From assembly GCA_019096065.1 (NCBI GenBank), contig JAGUCH010000001.1, positions 1,674,001-1,738,000 on the forward strand: 64,000 bases of DNA. Direction: 5' to 3'. Below are positions 1 through 9,808 of the stretch, one piece after another. The stretch is from Paracyclopina nana (taxonomy: Eukaryota > Arthropoda > Copepoda > Cyclopoida > Cyclopettidae). The notes below the pieces were generated by a model. That model was not told where the DNA came from. It worked only from the letters and a program-made list of their open reading frames with translations, and did no database searches. Within the stretch, counting starts at the first letter, position 1. Every line of letters begins with the position of its first letter. Made by a program: the position numbers and the translations under genes.

Positions 1-426
1 TCGTTCGCCTCCTTGGTCATGGACGAAACCACCTCCAACTTTTCAGCCTCGAGCTCTTCTTACAACAACATCATGCCTGTCCTTTATGTCCACTCCGAGG
101 CTGAGCCCGTCTACTCGCCCACGAACCCGTTGAATCACCCCGAGAACAGGGCCGTTTTTCATGGCCATCCTCCCATCATTTATCCTCCGCCTGACCTCGT
201 CCCAACCTCGACTTTTCGGCCAAAAACTGTGTCTCCGAATCTGCGAAGATCCGATCACTCCGGATTGTCATCCTCAGCCTCGTCCTCTGGATTCGAGACT
301 GCGAGATCTTCCTCATCTTCTATGTCGTCAATCGTGACAGAGACCCATTCTGGCCTCGTTGGAGGCCAAAATGTGCTTGAAAGCATCCGAGAGGCGTCGC
401 CCATGACTTCTTCTTCAAGATTCTAG
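1..426 (+). CDS. Ser-rich protein, partial, cut by left edge
   Basis: The frame is open from base 1 and reaches a TAG at 424-426. It is rich in Ser and Pro, with a proline stretch (IIYPPPDLVP) and several Ser runs, as expected for a disordered tail. No catalytic or binding domain is visible and I do not recognise the family. The natural 5' part lies outside the window. How this exon relates to the downstream exon at 681-1043 is unclear. There is no good GT donor that keeps the frame before the TAG, and the only strong donor nearby (AGG|GTAAAA at 495) is in another frame. The TAG may be a real end in one isoform. The composition and lack of stops over 140 codons support coding, but the function is unknown. 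Confidence 0.55.
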   Translation, partial: SFASLVMDETTSNFSASSSSYNNIMPVLYVHSEAEPVYSPTNPLNHPENRAVFHGHPPIIYPPPDLVPTSTFRPKTVSPNLRRSDHSGLSSSASSSGFETARSSSSSMSSIVTETHSGLVGGQNVLESIREASPMTSSSRF

Positions 427-680
427 GCAAAATGAGACCGAGCTGTGATGTCTTTTATTGTGATAACGACAGCTTTGCTGAAAACTTATATAGGGTAAAA
501 TACAGCAGAATCACGCCCATTTTCGTTTGGTTTTTCAGTGTGCTTCCCTATTTTTTGCACTATGGATATTTTGCCACTGATCATAGTTTTGATTTTTGGA
601 TTTTGCATGGCTGAGCCTTTTATAAACCTTTTATGCAGTTCCTTCAAACTTTTTCCACTGACTGATTTTTCAATTTTCAG

Positions 681-1043
681 GCTTTGGAGGACGAGTTCGC
701 TTTCCAGCTTGAGGAACAGGAGCGCCATTATGGTGTCTACCTCAGCTCCGCCCTCAACGCAGAGGCTGCAGCCGCAGAAGGCCGGAATTCGGCCACGCCC
801 CTGGAAAGGCGTGGCTCTCAGCCATCGAGGAAAGCCTCGTCGAAATCCTCAGGGTCAGAAAGGTCAGCTGGATCCAGCTCGAGGAAATCGTCGTCCAACG
901 CAGACGCCGCCTCGCCCACCAAATATGGCCACGCCCACCACCGACACTCCCACCAAATCCACAACAACAGCAGCAGTAGCAGTGGTCAGAGACGGCTCAG
1001 TTCCTCCAGACATAGTCTGGCCTCCAAGGGGTCGGACTTTTAA
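681..1043 (+). CDS. C-terminal exon of the same or an overlapping Ser-rich gene
   Basis: A clear acceptor (TTTTCAG) precedes 681 and the exon then reads ALEDEFAFQLEEQ onward to a stop at 1041-1043. The first 40 residues are acidic and look helical. The rest is a Ser/Arg/His-rich tail with Ala and His runs. It could join the exon ending at 495 (AGG|GTAAAA, phase 0), which would make the intron 495-680 and use a different frame from the 1-426 reading. No domain is recognised. A possible poly(A) signal AATAAA occurs at about 1200. I am fairly sure this is coding, but not how it joins upstream. Confidence 0.5.
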   Translation, partial: ALEDEFAFQLEEQERHYGVYLSSALNAEAAAAEGRNSATPLERRGSQPSRKASSKSSGSERSAGSSSRKSSSNADAASPTKYGHAHHRHSHQIHNNSSSSSGQRRLSSSRHSLASKGSDF

Positions 1044-2080
1044 AAATTGATGCGTGATGATATATAACTTGACCATGTCCATCCAGATTCGAAATAATGT
1101 TAGTGATCGATGATTGTTATACTTAAAACCAAAATACAATAATGATACTATTTACCACAGAATTTACTGCTGAATTCTGTCCCCCACGAACCGAAGAAGA
1201 ATAAAAAGGCTCTAGCAATTATTTTTATGTGTCAAGGCAAAATCGCTCTTTATTTTCACCCACTCGGTAATCTGGTGCCTAGTTGGGCAATTACGACTAA
1301 TTGACAGATGCTGCACTAAACATCTAATTGCATACCCACATAGTTTGAGTTATGTCCTTTGCCTAGTCAATGTTGAGCTTAGTTAAAAAACTGCTCTTGG
1401 AAGTGCAATATTGCAGATTTGGCAGCGTTTACTTTACAAAATGCTCCCAATATGCAATATAATCCCTCAGACATAAAATCAATCGAGTATGATAGAAAGA
1501 CGGATCGGGAATATATGATAAAAAAACCCAAGAGCACACGAAAACAACACGATAAACATGGTCTCTTATTGTGCGTTATTTTTGGTTAGGTTTGCCTTGT
1601 AAGAGCGAGAAATCTGAAGCCATCAACTTGCTCAATTGCTTCAATTTGCTCCGCGTGATATTGACACGGTATAGCAGATTTGCTTCGTTCCCTCGTTATC
1701 TCGTTCCAGTTTCCAGTAACGATGGCTTTGTGCGCAAAAAGTCGGATCTCCTGGCTAAAAAAGTCAAAATTCATCTTTAATATTGAATAGACTACATACC
1801 CGAAAAATTACTTATCACCTAAAAGGAAGAGGTTCTTTGCGGTTATTAGTAATAATTCGCTCTTTTTTATTTTGAACATCTGAAATCAAAACTAACGCAT
1901 GAATTATCTACCTTAAGTTCAAGCTCAACTTTCATGCTTATTATAGATAGTAGAATTGGTTTCTTTAACGGTTTTCTATTCAGCGGGCTCAGGTAGCCTT
2001 TAGTGGAGAAGAGGCGGCTTTCTCTTTTTTTCATAAAAATTGGTGAGCTTTCTAACCACTCCAGTATTCGAGGCATAGCC
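1044..2080. other. Non-coding stretch between the Ser-rich gene and the Ly6 gene
   Basis: AT-rich DNA with only short unconvincing frames. It must hold the 3' UTR of the left gene (possible AATAAA at about 1200) and the promoter and 5' UTR of the Ly6 gene. No repeat or RNA gene was recognised. Confidence 0.5.
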
Positions 2081-2911
2081 ATGAAACTAACAAGGTTAAA
2101 AGACCTAAAAGGTTCCTTTGCAGCTTGGCTCTCGTTTTTCCTTTTCTTATCTCTATTTGCAGACATCGTCCGCTCTCAATCAGGTAAAATACCTATTTAT
2201 AATTCAAAACAGTAAAAAAGGGCTTCAATCAAAATTAGGGCTCGAATGCTATGTGTGCGGCAAATCCCAACCTCGAAGCTGTGAAGAATTCGATCCGAAC
2301 CAGCGTGATTTTAGAACGACATGTCCGCCAGATATGGAAAGTTGCGTCAAAACGTACGGAGCCTTCGGAAATGTGACAGGTAAATTGACTGTATACCTAC
2401 ATCAATAACTTGCTCTTAGCAGAAAATCAAGAGGAAAATTGACCAATTTTGTTGGCTCTGCTCGTGGAATCGTGTGCTACTTAAGCTAAAGAAAGTTGGT
2501 CGCATTTCTCATTTGAAAGTGCCTCTTAAAGGCTTTTTTCAAGTAATTAAAGGTGGGTATTTTCGAACATGGCATCGTCGAATGGGGAATGAAGGCCAGT
2601 CAAAGTACACGACAAAAAGTATTGTGTAATATGACTTCTCTGAAATAACAAGCATTCCATTTAAAAAAGGAATCAAGCAGAAGTGCATATAGTATCTGTT
2701 ATTTTGTGTCTTTTCAGTGATTGGCAGAAGGTGCGGAGATGGCGCTGCTCTCAACAAGTGCACTGCAATGACACTAGGTGGCGCTGAGGTCAATGTGTGC
2801 AGTTGTGATCAGCCTTTGTGCAATTCTGCTCCATCGCTAGCAAATTCAGCAGTGACATTGCTTGGCGTGACAGGTTACTTGTTCATGTGGAGGAGGGTGC
2901 AGCTATTGTAA
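2081..2911 (+). CDS. Ly6/uPAR-domain protein, GPI-anchored type
   Basis: Three coding exons, about 2081-2183, 2239-2379 and 2718-2911, join in frame (phase 1, phase 1) into a protein of about 145 residues. It starts with a signal peptide (hydrophobic core WLSFFLFLSLF). The mature part begins GLECYVCGKS, the typical LxCYxC start of Ly6 three-finger domains, and carries ten cysteines, ending in CSCDQPLCNSAP, which matches the family's CxCxxxxCN end. A hydrophobic C-terminus after the CN motif fits a GPI-anchor signal. Arthropod members (quiver/sleepless, boudin, crooked and others) act at the cell surface in septate junctions or on ion channels; which one this is cannot be told. The ATG at 2081 is the first in frame before the signal peptide. 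The stop lies 8 bp from the stop of the convergent innexin gene. Confidence 0.85.
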
Positions 2912-2919
2912 TGTAATAT

Positions 2920-4571
2920 TCAAAAGTCTTCATCAAACTCTTTGATTTGTCCCAGTCTGTGCACAAACTGGGCGTTGACCATTAAGTTCATGTTGTCCAA
3001 TATGAGAGTGAGTAACAGCCAATCTCCATGAGAGCACTTCTTGACCAAATTCGTCTGAAAAACGTGTGAACAATTGTCAGCAGATGATGCATGAATAAAA
3101 AATATTCTCAAACATCTCAGCTAGATATTAATAATAAGCTTAATTAAAAGTGCTAAAAACTCACGTTAAAGTGCTTGATGCCATAGACGAATCTGAGGAC
3201 AAAGTCTCTGAAATCAGCCGAGGCCACGATGAATATTCGCGTGACCAGCATGAAACCCGAGGCTATGACCAAAACACCAAGCCAAAAGTAGAAAAGGGTG
3301 AAAAACTTTTGGTTGATCATGTTCAGTGGAAGAACGCACAAAAACGAGTGATCATTCAAAGCTCCATCAGATCCAGCCCTATAACATCATTAAGACTACT
3401 TTTATGTCATGCCAGGAAAATCACTGATCTTTTGTCATAGAGGAAAATCTAATACCAACTTGAGTGGGCTCCCTATTTACAGCATATCGTATTAGCAAGT
3501 TCAAAGCCTTAGCCTTGGCTGAAAATAATCCAGATACGCGATATTGGAATAGTTTCTAGTATCACAGAAAGAGGCCTCGAATTACGCCAATTACTCTCGA
3601 TTAGTATCTACTAGATACGAGACAAGTACCCTTACTACTTACGATTGGAACATGCAATGCGCAGTTACTGGCAATACAGACACGTGTAATTGAGACTGTA
3701 TTCCCCCCAAGGCCACAGATTGGAATTGGCCTTGCAGGAAAAAGTTGGTGAAGTAGAACTGCAAAAACACATTGGCAAAGTTGAGCAGCTCGCACCAGTA
3801 GAATTTCCCTGTGAAGCAATTACAGAGAGTCAAGAATATTTAATATGAGAATAATTGAATTTCCTTCTTACATGCCCAATAATCGTGGGTTCCTCTGGAA
3901 TCTTTCCAGTTCTGCACGAGAGCCTTCAATTTGGTGTTGTGCTCTCCAGATGTCAAATCTTGGTCGTCTTGAAGTCCTCTCACCAAAGTTTTTCGGTCCA
4001 AACCTTGCACAAGGCCCTCAGTCAAACCGCCTTCCCAGATCTGCCATAAATACCTATAATGAATACATTTACGTCATATGCATAAATACGTACGTAAATG
4101 TAATCCTAGTATAAAATACCTAGGTAAGTGGAAGAAGCCAGCTTGGCATACAAGCACAATGGCAACCCATTGGTAGTATCCGTGATGCCAGCAGTCTCCT
4201 TCCTTACGAGGATCGCAGTCCATATGGTCAATTTGGCCGCCTTTTCCAAGGTGAGTCATTTCATGCGAAGGCTTGGCAGTCCAGGTGCCTTCCACCCAAC
4301 AATAATTATCGATCAAGGACGGAGGAGTCTCCTTCAAGGTCACAATGCAATCGATTGGGTCCCCAGCATACTTTTAATATAAGGTAGAATAGGATACTTG
4401 TTATTTTTAAATCAAGATATTTACCTGCTGCAGCGATAGGAGAACGCTGAATACGACAAGTACTGTCACTGTCACTCTGTAGTGGAGCTTGGCCACGAAA
4501 TTATCAATGTTGATGGATCCAGCCAAGAACACTTTATCGTAAACATCCTTCAACACGTCCAAAAGTGACAT
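2920..4571 (-). CDS. Innexin (gap-junction channel subunit)
   Basis: Six coding exons on the minus strand: 4571-4425, 4370-4120, 4053-3872, 3808-3643, 3378-3165 and 3054-2920. They sum to 1095 nt, a 364-residue protein, normal for innexins. It starts MSLLDVLKDV. It has TM1 ending in SLQQ, the paired extracellular cysteines (YAGDPIDC, DNYCWVEGT), the innexin signature YYQWV before TM2, then PRYLWQIWEGG, WCELLNFANV (TM3), and CVLPLNM leading into TM4. The C-terminal tail contains GDWLLL. Six such subunits form hexameric channels that join cytoplasms of adjacent cells. All introns are GT-AG. The acceptor at 4053 was preferred over a nearer one because it keeps the conserved PR-WL-WEGG block in frame. 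The family paralogue is not assigned. Confidence 0.95.
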
Positions 4572-5318
4572 ATTTCCAGCTTCTTTAGCACCTACTCAGA
4601 AAAGTAACGAAATTCTGAATTAAAGGAGGATGTAGAGGAAGTCTGTTATCAAACTTGAGATGCTGGATGGAAATACAGTTTAATGATATTTGATCACCAA
4701 GTACGTTCGAGAATTACGTCAATTCAAGCTATTTTGGGGTTAACTAGATCGAGGGTAAAATTGGATTCAGTGAGATTTGAAGATGAGCTCAATTTATGCT
4801 CTTTTGCCTCAAACTTGCTGAAATCAATTTAATCTAGCTTTCATTACATACAAAGTAGGTCGATTTGTGAAAGTACCTCCAAGTTAGAGATTATTTAATT
4901 AATACCGAGCAGCTTGATTTGAAAATGTACTCATCTCCTAGCCGACTTTGCAAAAGGAGGAAATGAGATAGCATAGAAGGCTATTTTTTAGCTTAACTAG
5001 CTGTTTTCTAGCTTAAAGGCACAAAAAGTAAGTATTGATATGGTAACCTAAAATTCACAATAAATATTAATGAAATCATTTAATTCCAATTTTCTCACTG
5101 GCTCATTCAATAAAAGTCTTATTAGGCAGGGCAATCACATGATTTTTCAAGCATTTTGAGAGTAATGATATCCCTAGATCATTAAATAAACATCATCAAT
5201 CCGTGGTTGAGTTTTTCATGAGGCTGAAACATCAAAATAAAAAATGAAAGAACACTAATATGTTAAATAGATTACCTCAGATTGCTTTGTCTGATTCAAC
5301 ACGGACACAAAAGTGTGT
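4572..5318. other. AT-rich non-coding region upstream of the innexin gene
   Basis: It holds the innexin 5' UTR and promoter. No convincing reading frame, repeat or RNA gene is visible. Confidence 0.5.
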
Positions 5319-5712
5319 CAATTAGCCAAAGCAATTATCAAGTAGCTTCATTGAAGGCATTTTTCAATTTTGAATCCGTTTCAGGGCATGGAATGGGCGT
5401 GCAGAGAACTACATGGATTCCTGCGACCTCTTTGCAATACTGAATGAGGCTGTCAACAGCTTAAAGAAAAGAAGATGGAGTTTCCTTCGCATCTGTCAGG
5501 TTTTCCCTTCCCAAAATGATGACAGACTTGCTTTTGTTGTGGCGAGATTTCCAAAGCAACAGACGCAATTTCCTCGACCAAATTCCGCGTCAATTTTCGC
5601 CCCCCGCCAAAGGTTAATCTTGACAATTGCGTTGCCTGCTGAAAAAATTGGCAAAGGCCTCTCCAAGTAAGTGATATTGCAAGCAGAGAGAACTTGTCCA
5701 CATGGTGACAGG
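5319..5712 (-). pseudogene. Decayed SGNH/GDSL-hydrolase-like fragment
   Basis: On the minus strand three adjacent blocks in different frames read as consecutive parts of one SGNH-hydrolase-like fold. At about 5700-5600 there is a block with RPLPIF and NLWRGAKIDAEF. Then comes NLVEEIASVALEIS. At about 5540-5330 there is VIILGRENLTDA and then IQYCKEVAGIHVVLCTPIPCPETD. The last resembles the beta strand and Pro-rich loop (VVxxTPxP) found before the catalytic His/Asp region in SGNH enzymes. The frame changes at least twice and an in-frame stop follows SSFL, so it is broken. It could be a lost host esterase or the esterase module of a non-LTR element; no reverse transcriptase is nearby. The catalytic GDS block is not visible. 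Recognition is from motif pattern only. Confidence 0.5.
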
Positions 5713-5845
5713 AATATTTGATTTTCGATTTGCGGGATTTCGGCCGATTTCGGAATCTTTAGAATTTAGCGTTGCCATGCCATTCTCAGCTGTGCTTATA
5801 GGTTGTTACTGGTATTATCACTAATATGCATATATGGTATAAAAC

Positions 5846-5892
5846 AGAGACTTAGATTACAATCTAAGTCTCTGGTTAATCTAAGTCTCTGG
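5846..5892. repeat. Perfect 13-bp inverted repeat with an extra direct copy
   Basis: AGAGACTTAGATT (5846-5858) is followed after two bases by its exact reverse complement AATCTAAGTCTCT (5861-5873). A second copy of the right arm plus GG (AATCTAAGTCTCTGG) follows at 5878-5892. Each side is also bordered by GGTATAAAA. RNA from either strand could fold into a tight hairpin. No gene overlaps it. Confidence 0.85.
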
Positions 5893-6524
5893 TATAAAAT
5901 ACTAGTGAATTATTATAACTATAAGGGGACTTGGAGTTCGCGACTTCTCGCCATAAAATTAAAAAAGCAAATCTTGTTTGTTTTTGAACAACCAGTCTCA
6001 GCGTAGCCAGATAACAATGTGAATAAACAGTGAATTACAGAAGCTGTCAATACTGATTTTGGCGGATTTTTTAAATCGCAAGCAACTTTGGCCGTTTTTG
6101 GTTAAAAATGCTCCTAGTTACTAAATTGAGAAACTACTAATTACCAAACCGGTAGTTTTGGACAAAATAATGGCGGATTTTGAGGAAAATCTTCGATCAG
6201 CGACGTCCCTTACTTACCATTGCCATTGCCTATTGAGGGTTGCTAGGCAAAGCCGGAAAAATGATTGGAATTTTTCCTGGGCTTTCTGAAAATCGGTGCT
6301 CGGGTCAAGTGTTCCAGAAACTCCGCGACTTCGTTTTTAGTTTTTACTACTAGCTAGAGTTACCAGACTGCAAGATGCATTATGTCTACAGAAAGTATTC
6401 AAAATTGCCAAAATTATGATGATTCTCGAACGTCCAATAGCACGCTCCAAAATAGGGAAAACCGGAAATAGGTGAAACTTTTGATTTTCTTTGCTCTTCA
6501 CGAATTTATTTTATGATTTTCGAT

Positions 6525-7626
6525 TTAATTAGCAACGGAAGAGAATAATTTCGGAAACGGCAACTCCTTTGTGGGTTGCAGCCAATTAAGAGCAGAGTAC
6601 TCAGAGTCCTTGGTTTCAACCATATGAAAAGTGAAAGCATGCCTTGGCTTGTCTGATGTATTGGCCTCACTCTTGTGTAAAACCTGCCCATGAATCAGAA
6701 CAGCTGATCCTGGTAAGAAAAATTAATTAGGATGTTGAAGGCCGATTTTCCTCAATGTCTATTTTTGTACCCTTTTTTACAGGAGCTGGAATCCAATCTT
6801 CCTGCCTAGTCTCGTACTCATCTCCTTGAAAAATCATCAAGCTTTGGCTTTCCTCTGAACTGTTGCAATTCCTGACAAACCTTCTTTTGATGGGTAATTT
6901 GTGGGAGCCTGGTATGTACCACAAGCAGCCATTTTCCAGTGTTGCATCATCTATTGGGAACCAGAAGCCAACCAATTTGAGCGGATCATTATGCAGGAAA
7001 GTTCCATCTTGGTGTGGCGTCACTTTGGCGCCAATTCGCGGCTGCTTAAAAATGTACATTCCTTGCACGACAGCTGGATCTTGAAAACCAAGATCTCTGC
7101 CCACCTGTTTTGCCTTCTCACTGAATGTCACCTATTTTCGGAATGTCATCAGTGTGGTACTGCTTAGCATTTAATTTATGGCTCAGTTTACCTGTTTGAA
7201 CTCTGGGCAATGCCAGTGCAAAGAGTGGCCAATTTTGTTCAAGCTGTCGTGCTTGTTCATTTTCAAGTTGCCATCATTGTCAAAAGCGTCTGACTCGAAA
7301 AAGAACCGAATCTTGTCCCCAGAGTCAAGAAAGTATCGATCTTTTGCCTAAAAAAATTTAAAATTGTTTTTGGTAGTTTTCATGGAATTTCTGAAAGTGC
7401 CTTTAAATGGCTTTCTCTATGAATTATTTTTAATTTTTTTTACCTGTTGGTGGTCTGTTGTTGAGAAAACTCCCTTGTGCTCTTTTGGATCCATTTCTTC
7501 CACCAATAGATGGATTTTGGCTCGCATTGCCTTGACTTGATCCTGGCTCAAAAAGTCCTCAATGACAAGTATGCCATTCTTCTCAAACTCCTCCAGCTGA
7601 GCTGGGCTTAATATTTGAGCACCCAT
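6525..7626 (-). CDS. PHYHD1: Phytanoyl-CoA dioxygenase domain-containing protein 1
   Basis: Four coding exons, 7626-7444, 7347-7192, 7131-6771 and 6709-6525, sum to 885 nt, giving 294 residues; the vertebrate protein is about 290. PHYHD1 is an Fe(II)- and 2-oxoglutarate-dependent oxygenase of the PhyH family. The metal-binding HxD is seen in TPHQDGTF. The distal His is in [11 protein letters not shown], followed by an Arg (KPRHAFTFH) placed to hold 2-oxoglutarate. Other family blocks are FRDFLS-like [11 protein letters not shown] near the N-terminus and [12 protein letters not shown]. The start at 7626 is the first in-frame ATG and matches the family's short N-terminus. There is no peroxisomal targeting signal at the C-terminus (ends SSVAN). 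The natural substrate of this subfamily is not settled. It is tandem with the downstream-lying gene at 7757 (130 bp). Confidence 0.92.
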
Positions 7627-7756
7627 TTTTAGCTTTGACTGATTTCTACTGTTATGAACTTGAAGTTTTTAGATAGAAACTAATCCTGGACTTTGGACTC
7701 CCAAAACGTGTTTTCTTTATTATTTATCACAGCTCTCAAAGTTTTGTTCTAGAAAT

Positions 7757-9515
7757 CTAGAAATGTTGCTGATTATTAGCATTGTTTGGTGGGGGCGTGG
7801 TTTGCACCAGCCTCATTTCAGGAATTTGGTCAAAAGATAAACTCTTATTGGATGATGCAGCTGGCGAGTTGGGAAGCATGTAGTTTGTGGTATCTGACAC
7901 TGTGGTCATTTCTGGCTGAATATTTAGCAGTGGAAAAGGGTCCACTTGGAGAAAATGGGGATCCTGGATGACCCTTGGCATTGAGCCCATTTCTTCTAGT
8001 TTTAGCAGCTCTACCCTTTCACTGCAAAATAAATCAATTATGATGCAACTATGACGTCTATATGCATAGATAACTTGTATCTAGCTGTTACCTGAATTCA
8101 AGGGAAGTGATACAAGAATTTCGGTGACATTTGCAGTGTCAGCTTCATTCACGTGAAAAGTAGATGTGGGAAAGCAGGCAATATCTTTGCTTTTAGGAAT
8201 TGCCAGAGTGGTCATGAGTGCAAATTCTGGACACTCCAATAGCTGAGAATATTTCTCGAGTGCTCGTGCGGTGGTGCAATAATTGCTATATAAGTTCAAT
8301 ACATGGTGAAAGTTTGATTAATTTCAATTATTTATATGTTATACCTTCTTGATAGATTTCGTTTCAGCCTGGATGCCAAGGCTGCATCTTGATGAATGCC
8401 GGACTTTCTCATTTCATTGATGACAAATGCTACACGACTTGGCCTCCTATGGTATATAGGCCTTAAAAAAGCAAATCATTCATATTGGTTAACAGAAGAA
8501 TTCTCAATTAAGCTATACCTTTCCGAAATTGTATGGTGAGCTGGCAAGGAGTTTCTCCTGCGTTGACTAGCCTGGTTTAACCAGTCCACTTGGGCTGAAG
8601 GCACAATAGTTCCCCCCATGAATGGGATTTGCAGTGAGGCAGCCCTGGGCCTGATTGCATTTCTGTGTCTTCCATATGAGTAGGTGTAGCTTTTGGTGAC
8701 TTGAGGCGTGGTCCACTCAGCCTGCGGAACAATCAGGGGAAATGAGGGATTTCTCATGAGAGCTTGAGCAATTGTGGGCATCATGGGGTCAACCTGAAAA
8801 AAAAATTATTTCCGGATGCTTAGAAATTTTTTTTATATTATAGCTTACAGCATAAATACTCCGGTTAGGCGAAGAGGCCTCAATCCACCTCTCTTCTTCT
8901 TCCTTGCTCACTTTATAGCCCAGGAAGCAAAATGTCATGCCTGACAGCAGCATGAGGACTCCGCAAAGCATAAAGACAGGCCCCATGATTTTCAGCTGGG
9001 CCCCCCATTCCTGCCTGGACAGGAACTTCTCCATGGCCTCGCCCAAGTCACGTGGTCGATACGAGATCGCCGTGAGAATGATGCCCACCAGGATGAAAAT
9101 GATGGACATGATGATGAGGATGACGCTGCAGTTGGCAGACACGAAGATGCCTGCTATGGTGATGCCAACTCCGGCTCCATCATCGCTGGATTCGATGTTG
9201 AGCTTGTCAATCACCGAATCCGGACGAGAAGCGGTTGAAGGGCGTCCGGGCATCGTTCTGGAAATCCGGCCCGGGCTGCTCTCATTACTTCCCCTATAAA
9301 AAAATCAAGTATAATAATTGATGATATACTGTAGACATGTTTGAGCCATTATCATAATTTAGAGTTTACCCAAAGGCATTGGAAAAGTTGGCTGTGGTAT
9401 AAGACTCGTCAATTGAGCTGATCACTCTGCTTCTTCTGCGATCAAGGGGGTAATTAGTGATGACATCCTCGCTTAAAATGGCATTTATGCCATCCTTTGT
9501 TGTGTTGGTCGACAT
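7757..9515 (-). CDS. Two-pass membrane protein, TMEM200-like
   Basis: Six coding exons: 9515-9370, 9293-8849, 8793-8519, 8461-8345, 8285-8092 and 8010-7757, a protein of about 476 residues. Residues about 85-110 form a first membrane span (VILIIMSIIFILVGIILTA) followed by a polar stretch SYRPRDLGEA. A second span follows QLKIMGPVFML. This order, with a KxxGP motif just before the second span, resembles TMEM200 proteins (DUF2371), but I assign it only tentatively. The long C-terminal tail is predicted cytoplasmic and rich in Arg, Ser and Pro. The last acceptor is uncertain: the stronger site at 8021 leads to an early stop, while a site at 8010 keeps a natural-looking Pro/Asn-rich C-terminus. 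The gene is likely to share an upstream region with the divergent FGFRL1-like gene. Confidence 0.75.
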
Positions 9516-9789
9516 TTTTCAAAAGGAGGCCTGATTGCTATCAAAATTATATTGCGGTACACTGCGTGGTATACTTTATATACGCCAGTGTCCAGGTCTG
9601 ACTGTAAGCAGCGACTGCTTTCTGCGTGTGTGGTATATTTCGGTATACCATATATACTATAAGGTACGTGTGGAATTCACACGCACAGGGTCTTGCACTA
9701 TTTGCAGGCTTTTGTCTTCCTTAAATGCCAATAATATTAATGCCAATACAGTGCTGCACATCGGCTCTAAAAATAGATATAGTTGCATT

Positions 9790-9808
9790 GTATACCATAA
9801 AGGTATAC
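9790..9808. repeat. 7-bp inverted repeat GTATACC/GGTATAC
   Basis: GTATACC at 9790-9796 and GGTATAC at 9802-9808 are separated by ATAAA. Related GGTATA/TATACC words occur several times between about 9550 and 9660 (for example around 9565, 9630 and 9642), so this is part of a small cluster. Confidence 0.6.

Noticed and set aside
5413-5670. 85-codon plus-strand frame
   Set aside because: It lies opposite the SGNH-like relic; the minus-strand blocks are more protein-like.
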